From NCBI GenBank assembly GCA_023392535.1, contig JAEVYY010000015.1, positions 30,241 to 94,240 on the forward strand: DNA of 64,000 bases. The letters run 5' to 3'. How positions within the stretch are numbered: position 1 is the first letter of the stretch; every line of letters starts with the position of its first letter. Positions 8,220 through 16,893 of this stretch are shown piece by piece. A model generated the notes under the pieces. The model had not been told where the DNA came from. It did no database searches and saw only the letters and a list, made by a program, of their open reading frames with translations. The translations under genes were made by a program, and so were the position numbers. The DNA is from Bacillota bacterium (lineage in GTDB: Bacteria > Bacillota > Clostridia > Lachnospirales > Lachnospiraceae).

Positions 8220-10919
8220 ATGTCAGGATATAAGGTTTATAGCCAACAATTAAGTCAGTTGGAAATAAAAAACATAGATTTGGATATAAAGTTTTTAGTG
8301 GTTGTTGTTGCAGATACAGATCAATTAGATAATAAAACAATAAAGAGCTTGCAAGGGCAAGTCTATAAGAATTTCGAAACTTATATTTGCGATATAAATA
8401 AAATGACAATTAATTCTCAAGGAAAGTTAGATGCTTTAGCCCAAAATGAGAAAATAATCATGAAGTTTGTACAAGAATGCATAAAAAAGGCTAAGGCGGA
8501 ATATGTCTATTTTATTCATTCAGGGAATGAGCTGGCTCCGCATGCGCTACTACGTTATGCAGAAGCTTTATCTGAGAAAAAGTATGATGTCGTATATGCT
8601 GATGAAGTTATAAATAGCAAAGAGGGTATTTGTAAATTAAAGCCTGATTTCTCACCTATCTACATGTGTTATGAACTATATCAAGGCGAAGCTATAACGG
8701 TGAATGCAGATCTGCTCTTAGAAATAGCAGATAAAATTATCTGTTCGAAAGTTCAATCGATCGTAAACGAAATATTTATTAGGGCTGCAATTAAAAATTG
8801 TAATTTTAAACATATTCCAGAGATACTTCATTTAACAGATAAATTTAATAAAATAGAGGATCTTGAACTCTTTAAGATAAAAACAGTAATTCAGGAATAT
8901 CTAGATGTGAATGGATCTGAAGGAGAAGTATTATCAAAATACGAAAAAAATGTGAATCACTTCTATTTATCAAGTGAAAAAAATATAAACAAAGTTTCTT
9001 ATTTAATCGTAGTAGAAGATTTAAATAGATCAAAGAGACTAATAAAACAGATTTGTAGAATAGATCAAGATAGTAAAATTTTTTTAGTGACCAGTAATGA
9101 AAATTGGAAATTAAATATTCTTAAGTTTGCGAATAAACAAAACAATAATAATATCATTGTATATAAGAAAGATTTTAAAAGTTATGCAGAGGCCATTGGT
9201 TTTCTGGGACAGAATATTTCTGAAAAAATTACGATTGTACTTCGTGATATTGTTGAAAAACTATGGGAATTAAATTCAAACATTACGGGCGCAATGCTTG
9301 AAAATGGGGTGTCTGCGGTATCACCCAAATTGGTAACTGCAGAAAAAAACGAAAAGATAATTTATGCCGGTGGAGTAATAAACAGTTTAGATTTTTCAGT
9401 ACCATTATATTATGGGGAAGTGGATAGCGTATACAGAAATGACGGAGTAGTAAATGGAAACAGAGAGGTTTTGTATATTTCGTCTATTTGTTATGCCATT
9501 CGGACCAAAATATTGAAAGAAATAAGCAAATTTCCAAAGGTAATAAATACAGCAGAACAGGTAGCAATGGAGTTATCATTATTAATCGGGCGCAGGAAAA
9601 AGATATGTGTATACCTTGGGCAGGAAATAGTATCTGTTCATAAAGAATATTTGAAAAAAAATAGTAGAACAATATATAAGATTACTGATAAGGGATGCAT
9701 GTGGCATTTTTTATATAACTATGGTGATATTTTTGAACAGAATACAGGAAATATACCTTGGCTTATACGTGAACAAAAACCATATTTGCCAGATATCTTT
9801 AAGATGTATGGATTAAATGATATCATAGCATCAAATGCGGAAAATAAAAAAGTATTAGTATATACGCATGAATTATCAATGACTGGTGCGCCAATTGTAT
9901 TAATACAAGCCGTAGACGTTCTTCAAAAGCATGGATTTGAACTTATTGTGATATCTCCTGTAGACGGTCCGTTAAGAGAGATTTATTTACAAAAGAAAAT
10001 ACCAGTCATCATCGAGCCGCAACTGGAATGGAAATCCAGATGGATTACTTTCGTAAATGAGTTTACCTTTGTAATTGTTAGTACGATTGTTCCATTTAAA
10101 AGCATAAAAGAATTGAGTAGGACAAAGATTCCTGTATTATGGTGGATTCACGATGCAAGACTTGGATATGAAAATTATCTGCAATATGTGCTACCTCAAA
10201 GAATTGGCAAGAATATTCATTTGTATTGTGGTGGTGGATATGCCAAAAGTGTTATAAATGAGTATAGGCCATTGTACAAGGCTGATGTATTGTTATATGG
10301 ATTGGAAGACAAAGCAATAGAAAAATATCCTGCATATGAATTAAATATTCCAAGAGGCAAAGTACTTTTTTCTAGTATAGGGGCGATAGATTTCAGAAAG
10401 GGACAAGACATTCTGGTGGAAGCGATTCGATTACTTCCCAAGGAAATAATTGAGAGAAGTCATTTTCTTTTTATTGGAGGAATCTGTAATCATGAGATCA
10501 AGAATAAAATAGATGAATTAAATTTACAGTACCCTGAAAGTATAACCTATATTAATCAGGTCGATAGAGACAGTATTAATTCCATCTACGAACAATCTGA
10601 CTGTTTAATCTGCTCCTCCAGAGATGATCCGATGCCAGCCTTTGCCACAGAGGGCATGATGTTTTCAAAAATCGTTATTTGTTCCGAGTATACAGGAACG
10701 GCATTTTTAATGGAAGATATGAAAAATGGTTTTTTATATAAAAATAATAGTGAAAAAGAATTAAGTGAAAAAATCAAGTATGTGGTAGAAAATAATAATG
10801 TCTTAGGAGATATGAAAAAGGCAAGCAGAAAAATATTCAATGATTATTTTACAATGGACATTTTCGAAGAAAAATTTATGAATATAGTAACACAAAAGAT
10901 GATAGGAGATATGAAATGA
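8220..10919 (+). CDS. Multidomain glycosyltransferase (two degenerate GT2-like domains plus GT4)
   Basis: The 899-aa protein has three parts. Residues ~20-260 look like a GT2 domain of the O-antigen/rhamnan type, but the usual metal motif (DHDD-like) reads HSGNE at residues 100-104; the later VVYADE and KPDFSP motifs remain. Residues ~260-520 resemble the second GT2 half of such proteins (SAVSPKL, YAGGVIN). Residues ~540-899 form a GT4 domain, with LSMTGAPIVL at its start and SSRDDPMPAFATEGM near residue 800. The GT4 part is probably the active transferase and the GT2-like parts may be structural or acceptor-binding. ATG 8220 follows GGATAGGAG. The gene overlaps the next by 4 bp. Confidence 0.75.
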   Translation: MSGYKVYSQQLSQLEIKNIDLDIKFLVVVVADTDQLDNKTIKSLQGQVYKNFETYICDINKMTINSQGKLDALAQNEKIIMKFVQECIKKAKAEYVYFIHSGNELAPHALLRYAEALSEKKYDVVYADEVINSKEGICKLKPDFSPIYMCYELYQGEAITVNADLLLEIADKIICSKVQSIVNEIFIRAAIKNCNFKHIPEILHLTDKFNKIEDLELFKIKTVIQEYLDVNGSEGEVLSKYEKNVNHFYLSSEKNINKVSYLIVVEDLNRSKRLIKQICRIDQDSKIFLVTSNENWKLNILKFANKQNNNNIIVYKKDFKSYAEAIGFLGQNISEKITIVLRDIVEKLWELNSNITGAMLENGVSAVSPKLVTAEKNEKIIYAGGVINSLDFSVPLYYGEVDSVYRNDGVVNGNREVLYISSICYAIRTKILKEISKFPKVINTAEQVAMELSLLIGRRKKICVYLGQEIVSVHKEYLKKNSRTIYKITDKGCMWHFLYNYGDIFEQNTGNIPWLIREQKPYLPDIFKMYGLNDIIASNAENKKVLVYTHELSMTGAPIVLIQAVDVLQKHGFELIVISPVDGPLREIYLQKKIPVIIEPQLEWKSRWITFVNEFTFVIVSTIVPFKSIKELSRTKIPVLWWIHDARLGYENYLQYVLPQRIGKNIHLYCGGGYAKSVINEYRPLYKADVLLYGLEDKAIEKYPAYELNIPRGKVLFSSIGAIDFRKGQDILVEAIRLLPKEIIERSHFLFIGGICNHEIKNKIDELNLQYPESITYINQVDRDSINSIYEQSDCLICSSRDDPMPAFATEGMMFSKIVICSEYTGTAFLMEDMKNGFLYKNNSEKELSEKIKYVVENNNVLGDMKKASRKIFNDYFTMDIFEEKFMNIVTQKMIGDMK

Positions 10920-11851
10920 AAATTCTGATATTAGGAGCAGCTGGATTTATAGGTAAGAATCTAACGATTCATTTAATAGAAAAAGGGGATAATGAGCTGT
11001 TTCTTTTTGATAGAGAGAATTCGGATTATTCTAATGTTATACAGGGTAACGAAGACAATGTATCACTTTTTTATGGAGACTTTAATACAGAATATGATTT
11101 TAAAAGGATAACAAAAGATGTTGATGTGGTATATCATCTGATTAGTACATCGAATCCATCCACATCTAAATCTGTTTCTGATGATATGAAGGGGAATGTA
11201 TTACCAACGATTAATCTTTTGGATGCATGTATTCATAATAACGTAAAAAAAATTGTATTTCTTTCATCAGGTGGTACTGTGTATGGGGTCGTGAAAGAGG
11301 TTCCTATAAACGAAATGCATGATAGAAATCCGATTTGTTCTTATGGTATCCAAAAATTAACGATTGAAAATATAATCGAATATTATGGATATCAATTCGG
11401 ACTGGATTATCGTATTATAAGACTGGCAAATCCCTATGGACCTTATCAGAATCCAAAGGGTGGATTGGGTGCAGTGACAACATTTATTTATAAAATGCTT
11501 ACAAAACAAACAATAGAAGTATATGGAGATGGAAGGGTTATCAGGGACTACATTTTTATAGAAGATGCTATAAACGGTATTGTAAACATTGCCAATGGTA
11601 ATACTGAAGAAAAAGTATTTAATTTAGGGGGCGGAAAGGGCTACAGTATAAATGAGATAATAGAAGCATTAAATAAATATAATGGTGAGAAAGTCATGGT
11701 AGAATATAGGTTGGGCAGAAATATCGATGTCCCTATAAATACACTGGATGTAAGTAGGTATGAACAATATTATGGTAAACCAGAGCGATTTTCCTTAGAA
11801 ACAGGTATAATCAAAACAGTAGAATTTATGAAGGCAAATTATAATCTTTAA
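10916..11851 (+). CDS. NAD-dependent nucleotide-sugar epimerase (GalE-like SDR)
   Basis: This 311-aa extended SDR starts with the NAD-binding motif ILGAAGFIGKNL. It has SSGGTVYG and the catalytic CSYGIQK (YxxxK) near residues 141-147, followed by RLANPYGPYQNP, typical of UDP-glucose 4-epimerase-like proteins. It most likely interconverts or dehydrates a UDP-hexose that feeds the nearby transferases. Substrate is not determined. The ATG overlaps the stop of the preceding gene (ATGA), so translation is coupled. Confidence 0.82.
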   Translation: MKILILGAAGFIGKNLTIHLIEKGDNELFLFDRENSDYSNVIQGNEDNVSLFYGDFNTEYDFKRITKDVDVVYHLISTSNPSTSKSVSDDMKGNVLPTINLLDACIHNNVKKIVFLSSGGTVYGVVKEVPINEMHDRNPICSYGIQKLTIENIIEYYGYQFGLDYRIIRLANPYGPYQNPKGGLGAVTTFIYKMLTKQTIEVYGDGRVIRDYIFIEDAINGIVNIANGNTEEKVFNLGGGKGYSINEIIEALNKYNGEKVMVEYRLGRNIDVPINTLDVSRYEQYYGKPERFSLETGIIKTVEFMKANYNL

Positions 11852-11874
11852 AAAGGAATATTGGGAGTTAAAAT

Positions 11875-12657
11875 ATGATTAACAGAATGAAAGAAGTTTT
11901 TACATATAGAAATATGATAGCGGGACTTGTAAGAAGAGATTTGAGAGGTAGATACAAGGGATCTATTTTAGGTTTTTTATGGAATCTGGTTAATCCATTA
12001 TGCCAAATTGTAGTATACACAATCGTTTTCACTAATATTTTTGTTCGGAAAGAGATAGATCATTATTACCTTTTTTTGGTAATTGGAATGATGCCGTGGC
12101 TATTTTTTAGTGATTCATTATCTCAGGGCTCAGGTTGTATTGTTGCTCAGGCAGATATGACAAAAAAAATATATTTTCCAAGGGAAATCCTAACAATCTC
12201 GACCGTGACCAGCAGATTTGTAAACTTATTGATTACCTATATTATTGTATTTTTTCTAATTTTTGTATCTGGAATCGGAATAAATTTAGTTGCATTATTT
12301 TATTTACCAATTGTGTTGATCGTGGAATATGCGTTAGCTTTAGGATTTGCACTGATATTATCTGCAATTACTGTCTACTTTAGAGATATTGAGCATATTA
12401 CAGGAATCTTAATGATGGCTATGATTTGGGCGACTCCTGTTATGTATAGAGCAGATATGGCTACAGGTATTGTTTATAAGATCGTGAGAATGAATCCTAT
12501 GACACCAATTATAGAAGCGTATAAAAATATACTTTATTATAAAGTTCCACCTAATATGTCAGCATTAACAGGGGTTACCATACTTTCAATTGTTATACTC
12601 ATTGCAGGTGAATTCATTTTTGCTCGTTTAGAAGGAAATTTTGCTGAGGAACTTTAA
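11875..12657 (+). CDS. wzm: ABC transporter permease for polysaccharide export (Wzm/TagG type)
   Basis: The 260-aa integral membrane protein has about six hydrophobic helices and the ABC-2 family signature RRDLRGRYKGSILGFLWNL near its N-terminus. Length and signature match Wzm/TagG permeases, which export lipid-linked O-antigen or teichoic-acid chains. The partner ATPase lies immediately downstream. Because the ATPase has a C-terminal glycan-binding extension, export probably depends on a finished chain end. ATG 11875 follows a GGGAG ribosome site. Confidence 0.9.
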   Translation: MINRMKEVFTYRNMIAGLVRRDLRGRYKGSILGFLWNLVNPLCQIVVYTIVFTNIFVRKEIDHYYLFLVIGMMPWLFFSDSLSQGSGCIVAQADMTKKIYFPREILTISTVTSRFVNLLITYIIVFFLIFVSGIGINLVALFYLPIVLIVEYALALGFALILSAITVYFRDIEHITGILMMAMIWATPVMYRADMATGIVYKIVRMNPMTPIIEAYKNILYYKVPPNMSALTGVTILSIVILIAGEFIFARLEGNFAEEL

Positions 12658-12680
12658 GTTTAATGGATGGAGGAATTGCA

Positions 12681-13967
12681 ATGAACAGTGAATATGCAAT
12701 TGAAATAAATAATGTTAAAAAAAGTTTCAAGGTATATGCAGATAAGAGTAAGCAACTGAAAGACTTATTTTCAAATTTTAAAAGAGGAAATTATGAGAGA
12801 AGAGATGTGTTACGCGGTATAACTTTTCATATTAAAAAGGGAGAAGCTGTCGGACTAATCGGAAAAAATGGTTGCGGAAAAAGTACAACACTTAAGATGA
12901 TGACAAAAATATTAAGACCTAGTGAAGGCAGTATTGTAATTAAAGGTAGAGTCTCTAGTTTAATAGAATTAGGGGCTGGTTTTCATCCTGATATGAGTGG
13001 TAGAGAAAACATCTATATCAATGCATCCATTTTTGGATTTACGAATAGAGAGATAGACAATAAGATAGATGATATTATCAGATTTTCAGAGTTAGAAGAA
13101 TTTATTGATAACCCGATTCGCACCTATTCTTCTGGAATGTATATGCGATTAGCATTTTCTGTAGCTATTAATGTAAATGCTGATATATTGTTAATTGATG
13201 AGATATTGAGTGTTGGAGATTCCTCTTTCCAAACAAAATGCTTTAATAAATTAAATGAATTAAAGAGGCAAGGAATAACAATTGTTATTGTATCCCATTC
13301 TCTGGAGCAAATAGAACAAATATGTGATAGAGCAATCTGGATTTCCAACGGACTGCTAAAGGAAGAAGGTATCCCCAGAGAGATTTGCAGGCATTATTTA
13401 GATGAGATGGAAGAATTAAGACAAGAGAGAGCAGAACTTGAACAAAGAATGGTATATGAGTCTGATCATGTCAAAAAAGAGAAGAAAATTGATAGAAACC
13501 TAACATGTCGAAGTATCGCTCAACAATGTGCCCCTGATGCTAAGAGAGAGGGAAATGGAGAAGTTTATTTTTCAAACATTCGAGTTTGCAATTTGAAAGG
13601 TGAAACGGAACAAACTTTTGAAACTGGTGAAGGATTTAAGGTAATCATACAATACCAAACGCCAAACGAGGGACTTCCAATAAATATTAATTTTAGCATT
13701 ATGAGAAATGACTGGATTCCATGTTATGCCATTTCTTCCAGAGCAGATACAAAAAACTGGATTATAACACAAGAAGAGGGCAGATTGGAACTTACAGTCG
13801 ATGCTAATTGTCTATTACCAAACAAATACCTATTGAGTTTTGAGATTACTGGTGAAGATGGTAAAAGGTTCGATATCGTTCATAATATTATTCAGATAAA
13901 AATCAAGAATAACATATCAAGGGAATATGGTATTGTCAGTATGCAACACACATGGGTGCTTAATTAG
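12681..13967 (+). CDS. wzt: ABC transporter ATPase with C-terminal glycan-recognition domain (Wzt/TagH type)
   Basis: The 428-aa protein has a nucleotide-binding domain with Walker A GKNGCGKST (about residues 61-70), signature YSSGMYMRLAF and Walker B ILLIDEILSVGD. A linker follows, then an extra domain from about residue 275 to the end that resembles the Wzt_C beta-sandwich. In studied systems this extra domain binds the terminal modification of the polymer and gates export. An in-frame ATG at 12663 exists, but GGAGGA at 12669-12674 is correctly spaced for the ATG at 12681, so I chose the latter. It works with the permease just upstream. Confidence 0.9.
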   Translation: MNSEYAIEINNVKKSFKVYADKSKQLKDLFSNFKRGNYERRDVLRGITFHIKKGEAVGLIGKNGCGKSTTLKMMTKILRPSEGSIVIKGRVSSLIELGAGFHPDMSGRENIYINASIFGFTNREIDNKIDDIIRFSELEEFIDNPIRTYSSGMYMRLAFSVAINVNADILLIDEILSVGDSSFQTKCFNKLNELKRQGITIVIVSHSLEQIEQICDRAIWISNGLLKEEGIPREICRHYLDEMEELRQERAELEQRMVYESDHVKKEKKIDRNLTCRSIAQQCAPDAKREGNGEVYFSNIRVCNLKGETEQTFETGEGFKVIIQYQTPNEGLPININFSIMRNDWIPCYAISSRADTKNWIITQEEGRLELTVDANCLLPNKYLLSFEITGEDGKRFDIVHNIIQIKIKNNISREYGIVSMQHTWVLN

Positions 13968-13997
13968 TAGAAGACAAGTCTGAAAGGATAAAATAGT

Positions 13998-15956
13998 ATG
14001 ATAATTCCAATAATTTATTCGCTTAATCCAATAGCTAATAACCAGATGTTTACGTGGACTTTCATCAAAGCGGTATCATTTGCAAAAAATTATAATTGGC
14101 CTGTAATTGCGCAAGAACAGTATTTTAGTAATATATCAAGCATGGAAGGTTTTTTTTCGGAAAACCTAATAAAACATTTTGAATATACTTCTTTAGTTGA
14201 AAATGATTTGAATAAAATAAAACCAATTATAATACCAAAAGAAATAGAGAAGGAATATCTTTCAAAATTTCCATCACAAACAGATGCATATATGTTCAGT
14301 ATTCAAAACGACTGGACTGAAATGGAAAATTATCTGGAGGAGCAAATAACCGCAATTGAACAAGAGACGGGCGAGAAGGTAGAAGCATTTATGACATTAC
14401 CCAATGTAAAATTCCTAGAAAACGTCTCTGAAAAGTTAGATATTCCAGTTTTTCATTTCGAATGGGGTCCATTTCGCCCGAAGGCATACAGAAAAACAGC
14501 ATATTTAGATTTTGAGAATATTGTTACCGGTCTAAAACCAAGGTATGAAACGTTTATTGCTGAAGGACTAGATAAAAAACTCCCTATTTTTACAAGAAAT
14601 GAACTGTTAGCTATTTTTTTAGAAAAGGATTATCTGAAATATGCGGTTGATCAAGACCGGGTGCCTACATACGAATTGGGAATAGCTTCGGGATATACTA
14701 CCATAGGTGAGTACAGTGCGCATAATATGGTATCACTTGTGGAAACCCATACAAAATCTTTGCAACATTTTAATGAAAACGACATCTGCTGGAGATTCCA
14801 TCCGGAGGATCCGCTTCATTCAAAAATTGGTGCAAAGAATCTCTCTGAACATGAGTCTACTATAGAATTTATTCTTGAGTGTAAGAGAGTGGTAAGTCTA
14901 AGTTCGAATATGATATATGAGGCAATGCTTTATAATAGATTGGGATATGATATAGGATTTTCTCATTATAGTTTTGAGGGAAATTCTAGTCTAGATAAGT
15001 TAGAAGATAAAGAGGCAAGCATTGAGTTCCTGAATTATGTGGCATTTGCATATTTAATTCCTTATGAGTTTCTAAATAGTTTAGACTATTTAAGGTTCAG
15101 GCTAAGGAAACCTTCCGAAGAAGAAATCTATAACTATCATTTGGAATATTATTTAAATACGATTGGACTTGACAAAAATATATTGGAAGTAAAAGGAAAA
15201 GAACGTTTAAATCTGATTCTTTCGGCTAAAGGGTATGAGGAGGAAATTAAGCAGGTAACTGATTATGAAGAGCATGCTATTTGGTTTGATTCAAGTGAGT
15301 ATGCAAGGAATTATATTAAAATTGAAAGATTAAAGAAAAAGAATAATGACTTGCAACTTGAAAATATAGGATTACTTGAGCAAGTAGAACAGATCAATCA
15401 AATGAATACGTCATTGATAGAAAAAAATGCGTCGTTAATGAATGTAATCGATGCATTGAGTGGTATTAAGAGTAATCTCATTTTATTACAAAGTATCAAT
15501 AGTTGGAAGGCAAGTCGTTTATTGCGAAAGGCATTTCAACGGAGTGAAAAGAGCAAGGTGGATATTGATCGTAATATTGCAAATCATATAGACAGAATTG
15601 GAAGTATAATATCAGAAGCTAAGAATATGCGAATTGCTGTGTTGTATCTTGATTATGGAAATGGGTATAGCGAAGAAAATAAACTAGTAGAAAATTATAC
15701 GATTATAGATGGAATACATCATGTACAGTTTGATGTGCCGGAAGATGTCAAAGCAATTAGATATGATCCGTGTGAATGTGGGGAAAAAGCATTATATTAT
15801 GATATGTTAAGGGTTAACGATAAAGAGATGGCATATTCTGAATACAATATAAAAGAAGTTAATAACAAGAAAACTTTTTTATTAAGGAATCCATTTTTTT
15901 TAATAGAAACAGTTGAAAAAATAATCAATATTTCAATTAGAGTCACTGATATGTAA
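13998..15956 (+). CDS. Putative ulosonate transferase (KpsC/KpsS/GT99-like) with coiled coil
   Basis: The 652-aa protein has an N-terminal half with CWRFHPEDP at about residues 264-272 and VVSLSSNMIYEAM ... GYDIGFSHYSFEG at 298-328. These resemble the HPxD and S/G-rich motifs of beta-Kdo transferases (KpsC, KpsS and GT99 WbbB). Known members use CMP-Kdo. A strong coiled coil follows at about 440-495. The tail from about 545 (IAVLYLDYGNGYSEEN, IRYDPCECG) is a separate beta-rich domain also seen appended to other Clostridia glycan enzymes. It lies next to Wzt with its glycan-binding domain and 5 kb upstream of an ulosonate pathway. A chain-terminating transferase with the coiled coil as a spacer is therefore plausible. 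The family assignment is by motif resemblance only. Confidence 0.5.
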   Translation: MIIPIIYSLNPIANNQMFTWTFIKAVSFAKNYNWPVIAQEQYFSNISSMEGFFSENLIKHFEYTSLVENDLNKIKPIIIPKEIEKEYLSKFPSQTDAYMFSIQNDWTEMENYLEEQITAIEQETGEKVEAFMTLPNVKFLENVSEKLDIPVFHFEWGPFRPKAYRKTAYLDFENIVTGLKPRYETFIAEGLDKKLPIFTRNELLAIFLEKDYLKYAVDQDRVPTYELGIASGYTTIGEYSAHNMVSLVETHTKSLQHFNENDICWRFHPEDPLHSKIGAKNLSEHESTIEFILECKRVVSLSSNMIYEAMLYNRLGYDIGFSHYSFEGNSSLDKLEDKEASIEFLNYVAFAYLIPYEFLNSLDYLRFRLRKPSEEEIYNYHLEYYLNTIGLDKNILEVKGKERLNLILSAKGYEEEIKQVTDYEEHAIWFDSSEYARNYIKIERLKKKNNDLQLENIGLLEQVEQINQMNTSLIEKNASLMNVIDALSGIKSNLILLQSINSWKASRLLRKAFQRSEKSKVDIDRNIANHIDRIGSIISEAKNMRIAVLYLDYGNGYSEENKLVENYTIIDGIHHVQFDVPEDVKAIRYDPCECGEKALYYDMLRVNDKEMAYSEYNIKEVNNKKTFLLRNPFFLIETVEKIINISIRVTDM

Positions 15957-16007
15957 ATAGCGGAAAATTATTAGAAAAATAATAATGAATGTATGAGGTA
16001 GATTGAA

Positions 16008-16784
16008 TTGGACGCTTTATATATATTGAGAATACTTGGGAGTATAGGAATATTTTTTCATCATGTTTCGTTTAATGTTTTTGGAAAAACTTATAGAGCA
16101 CAGTTTGTTACATTTTTTTTGTATTATCTGGATTTTGTACAGCCTATAGTTTTAGGGCAAAAAGATTTCAATTTAATAAAAATTTAGTTACAAATTATTA
16201 TAAAACGAAGATAATCAAATTATACCCTATATATTTAATTACATTTCTTATAAGTATCCCTATAATGATTGCTTATAATGTACAATATGATGTTATGGAT
16301 TTTATCTTACATCTTTTTATGCTACAAACATATGTCTTTACAGGTGATAAGATAATTATTTTGAATGGTGTTTTGTGGTTTGTAGCTGATATTATGTTCT
16401 TTTACTTAATTTCACCTTTTTTATACAGCTTACTAAAAAATCAATCTATTAAAATAATATTAATAATATTAACCTTAATTATAGGCATACAAAGTTTATA
16501 TCCCTCCATATGTAAGAGTATTGGGATTTATGTGGCGCTTATTTATATACCCATTAAAGTGCTTATAGATGCTACTGAATATAAAAAAATAAGAATATTA
16601 GTTTTAACAATATTAGAAATATTATCATTAATATTGATAGGATATTCTTTTTATAAAATTAGAAGGAATATACAAAGTCCAGTTTACAATAAGTGCAATT
16701 GTTGTTTTTGTTTGGGGATTAGCAGAAGGTAAACTGTCTAACTTTTTTCAAAAGAAAATTTTTATTACTTTTGTAAAGTTATAA
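16008..16784 (+). pseudogene. Frameshifted acyltransferase-3 family gene
   Basis: Three successive reading frames together spell an Acyl_transf_3 membrane protein. Frame one starts at TTG 16008 behind GAGGTAG (LDALYILRILGSIG ... FFHHVSF). It loses register at a run of eight T at 16113-16120. Frame two carries FVLSGFCTAYSFRAKRF onward to about 16688, and frame three continues ISAIVVFVWGLAEGKLSNFF to a stop at 16782. The HH pair and VLSGF are typical of this family, which O-acetylates surface glycans at the membrane. The C-terminal helices appear to be missing. The 8-T run could slip and be phase-variable, but the second shift makes simple reversion unlikely. An intact relative lies at 24675. 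Confidence 0.8.
16113..16120 (+). repeat. Homopolymer of eight T at a frameshift site
   Basis: This run sits exactly where the acyltransferase reading frame switches. The protein reads correctly if one base is removed or two are added. Homopolymers of this length can slip during replication. Confidence 0.7.
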
Positions 16785-16893
16785 ATAATAATGAAAGACA
16801 GAGTAACTGAATATTATGGAAATCAGGTATTGTTAAATATTTATTAACTAAATATTATTCAGGTGAAAACACATTATTAGGAGAATTAAATAA
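16785..16893 (+). other. Gap between the acyltransferase remnant and the next gene
   Basis: Very AT-rich sequence with short fragments in several frames that may be decayed acyltransferase C-terminus (for example YYGNQVLLNIY from about 16813). It ends with AGGAG, the ribosome site of the next gene. I see no promoter or terminator here. Confidence 0.35.
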
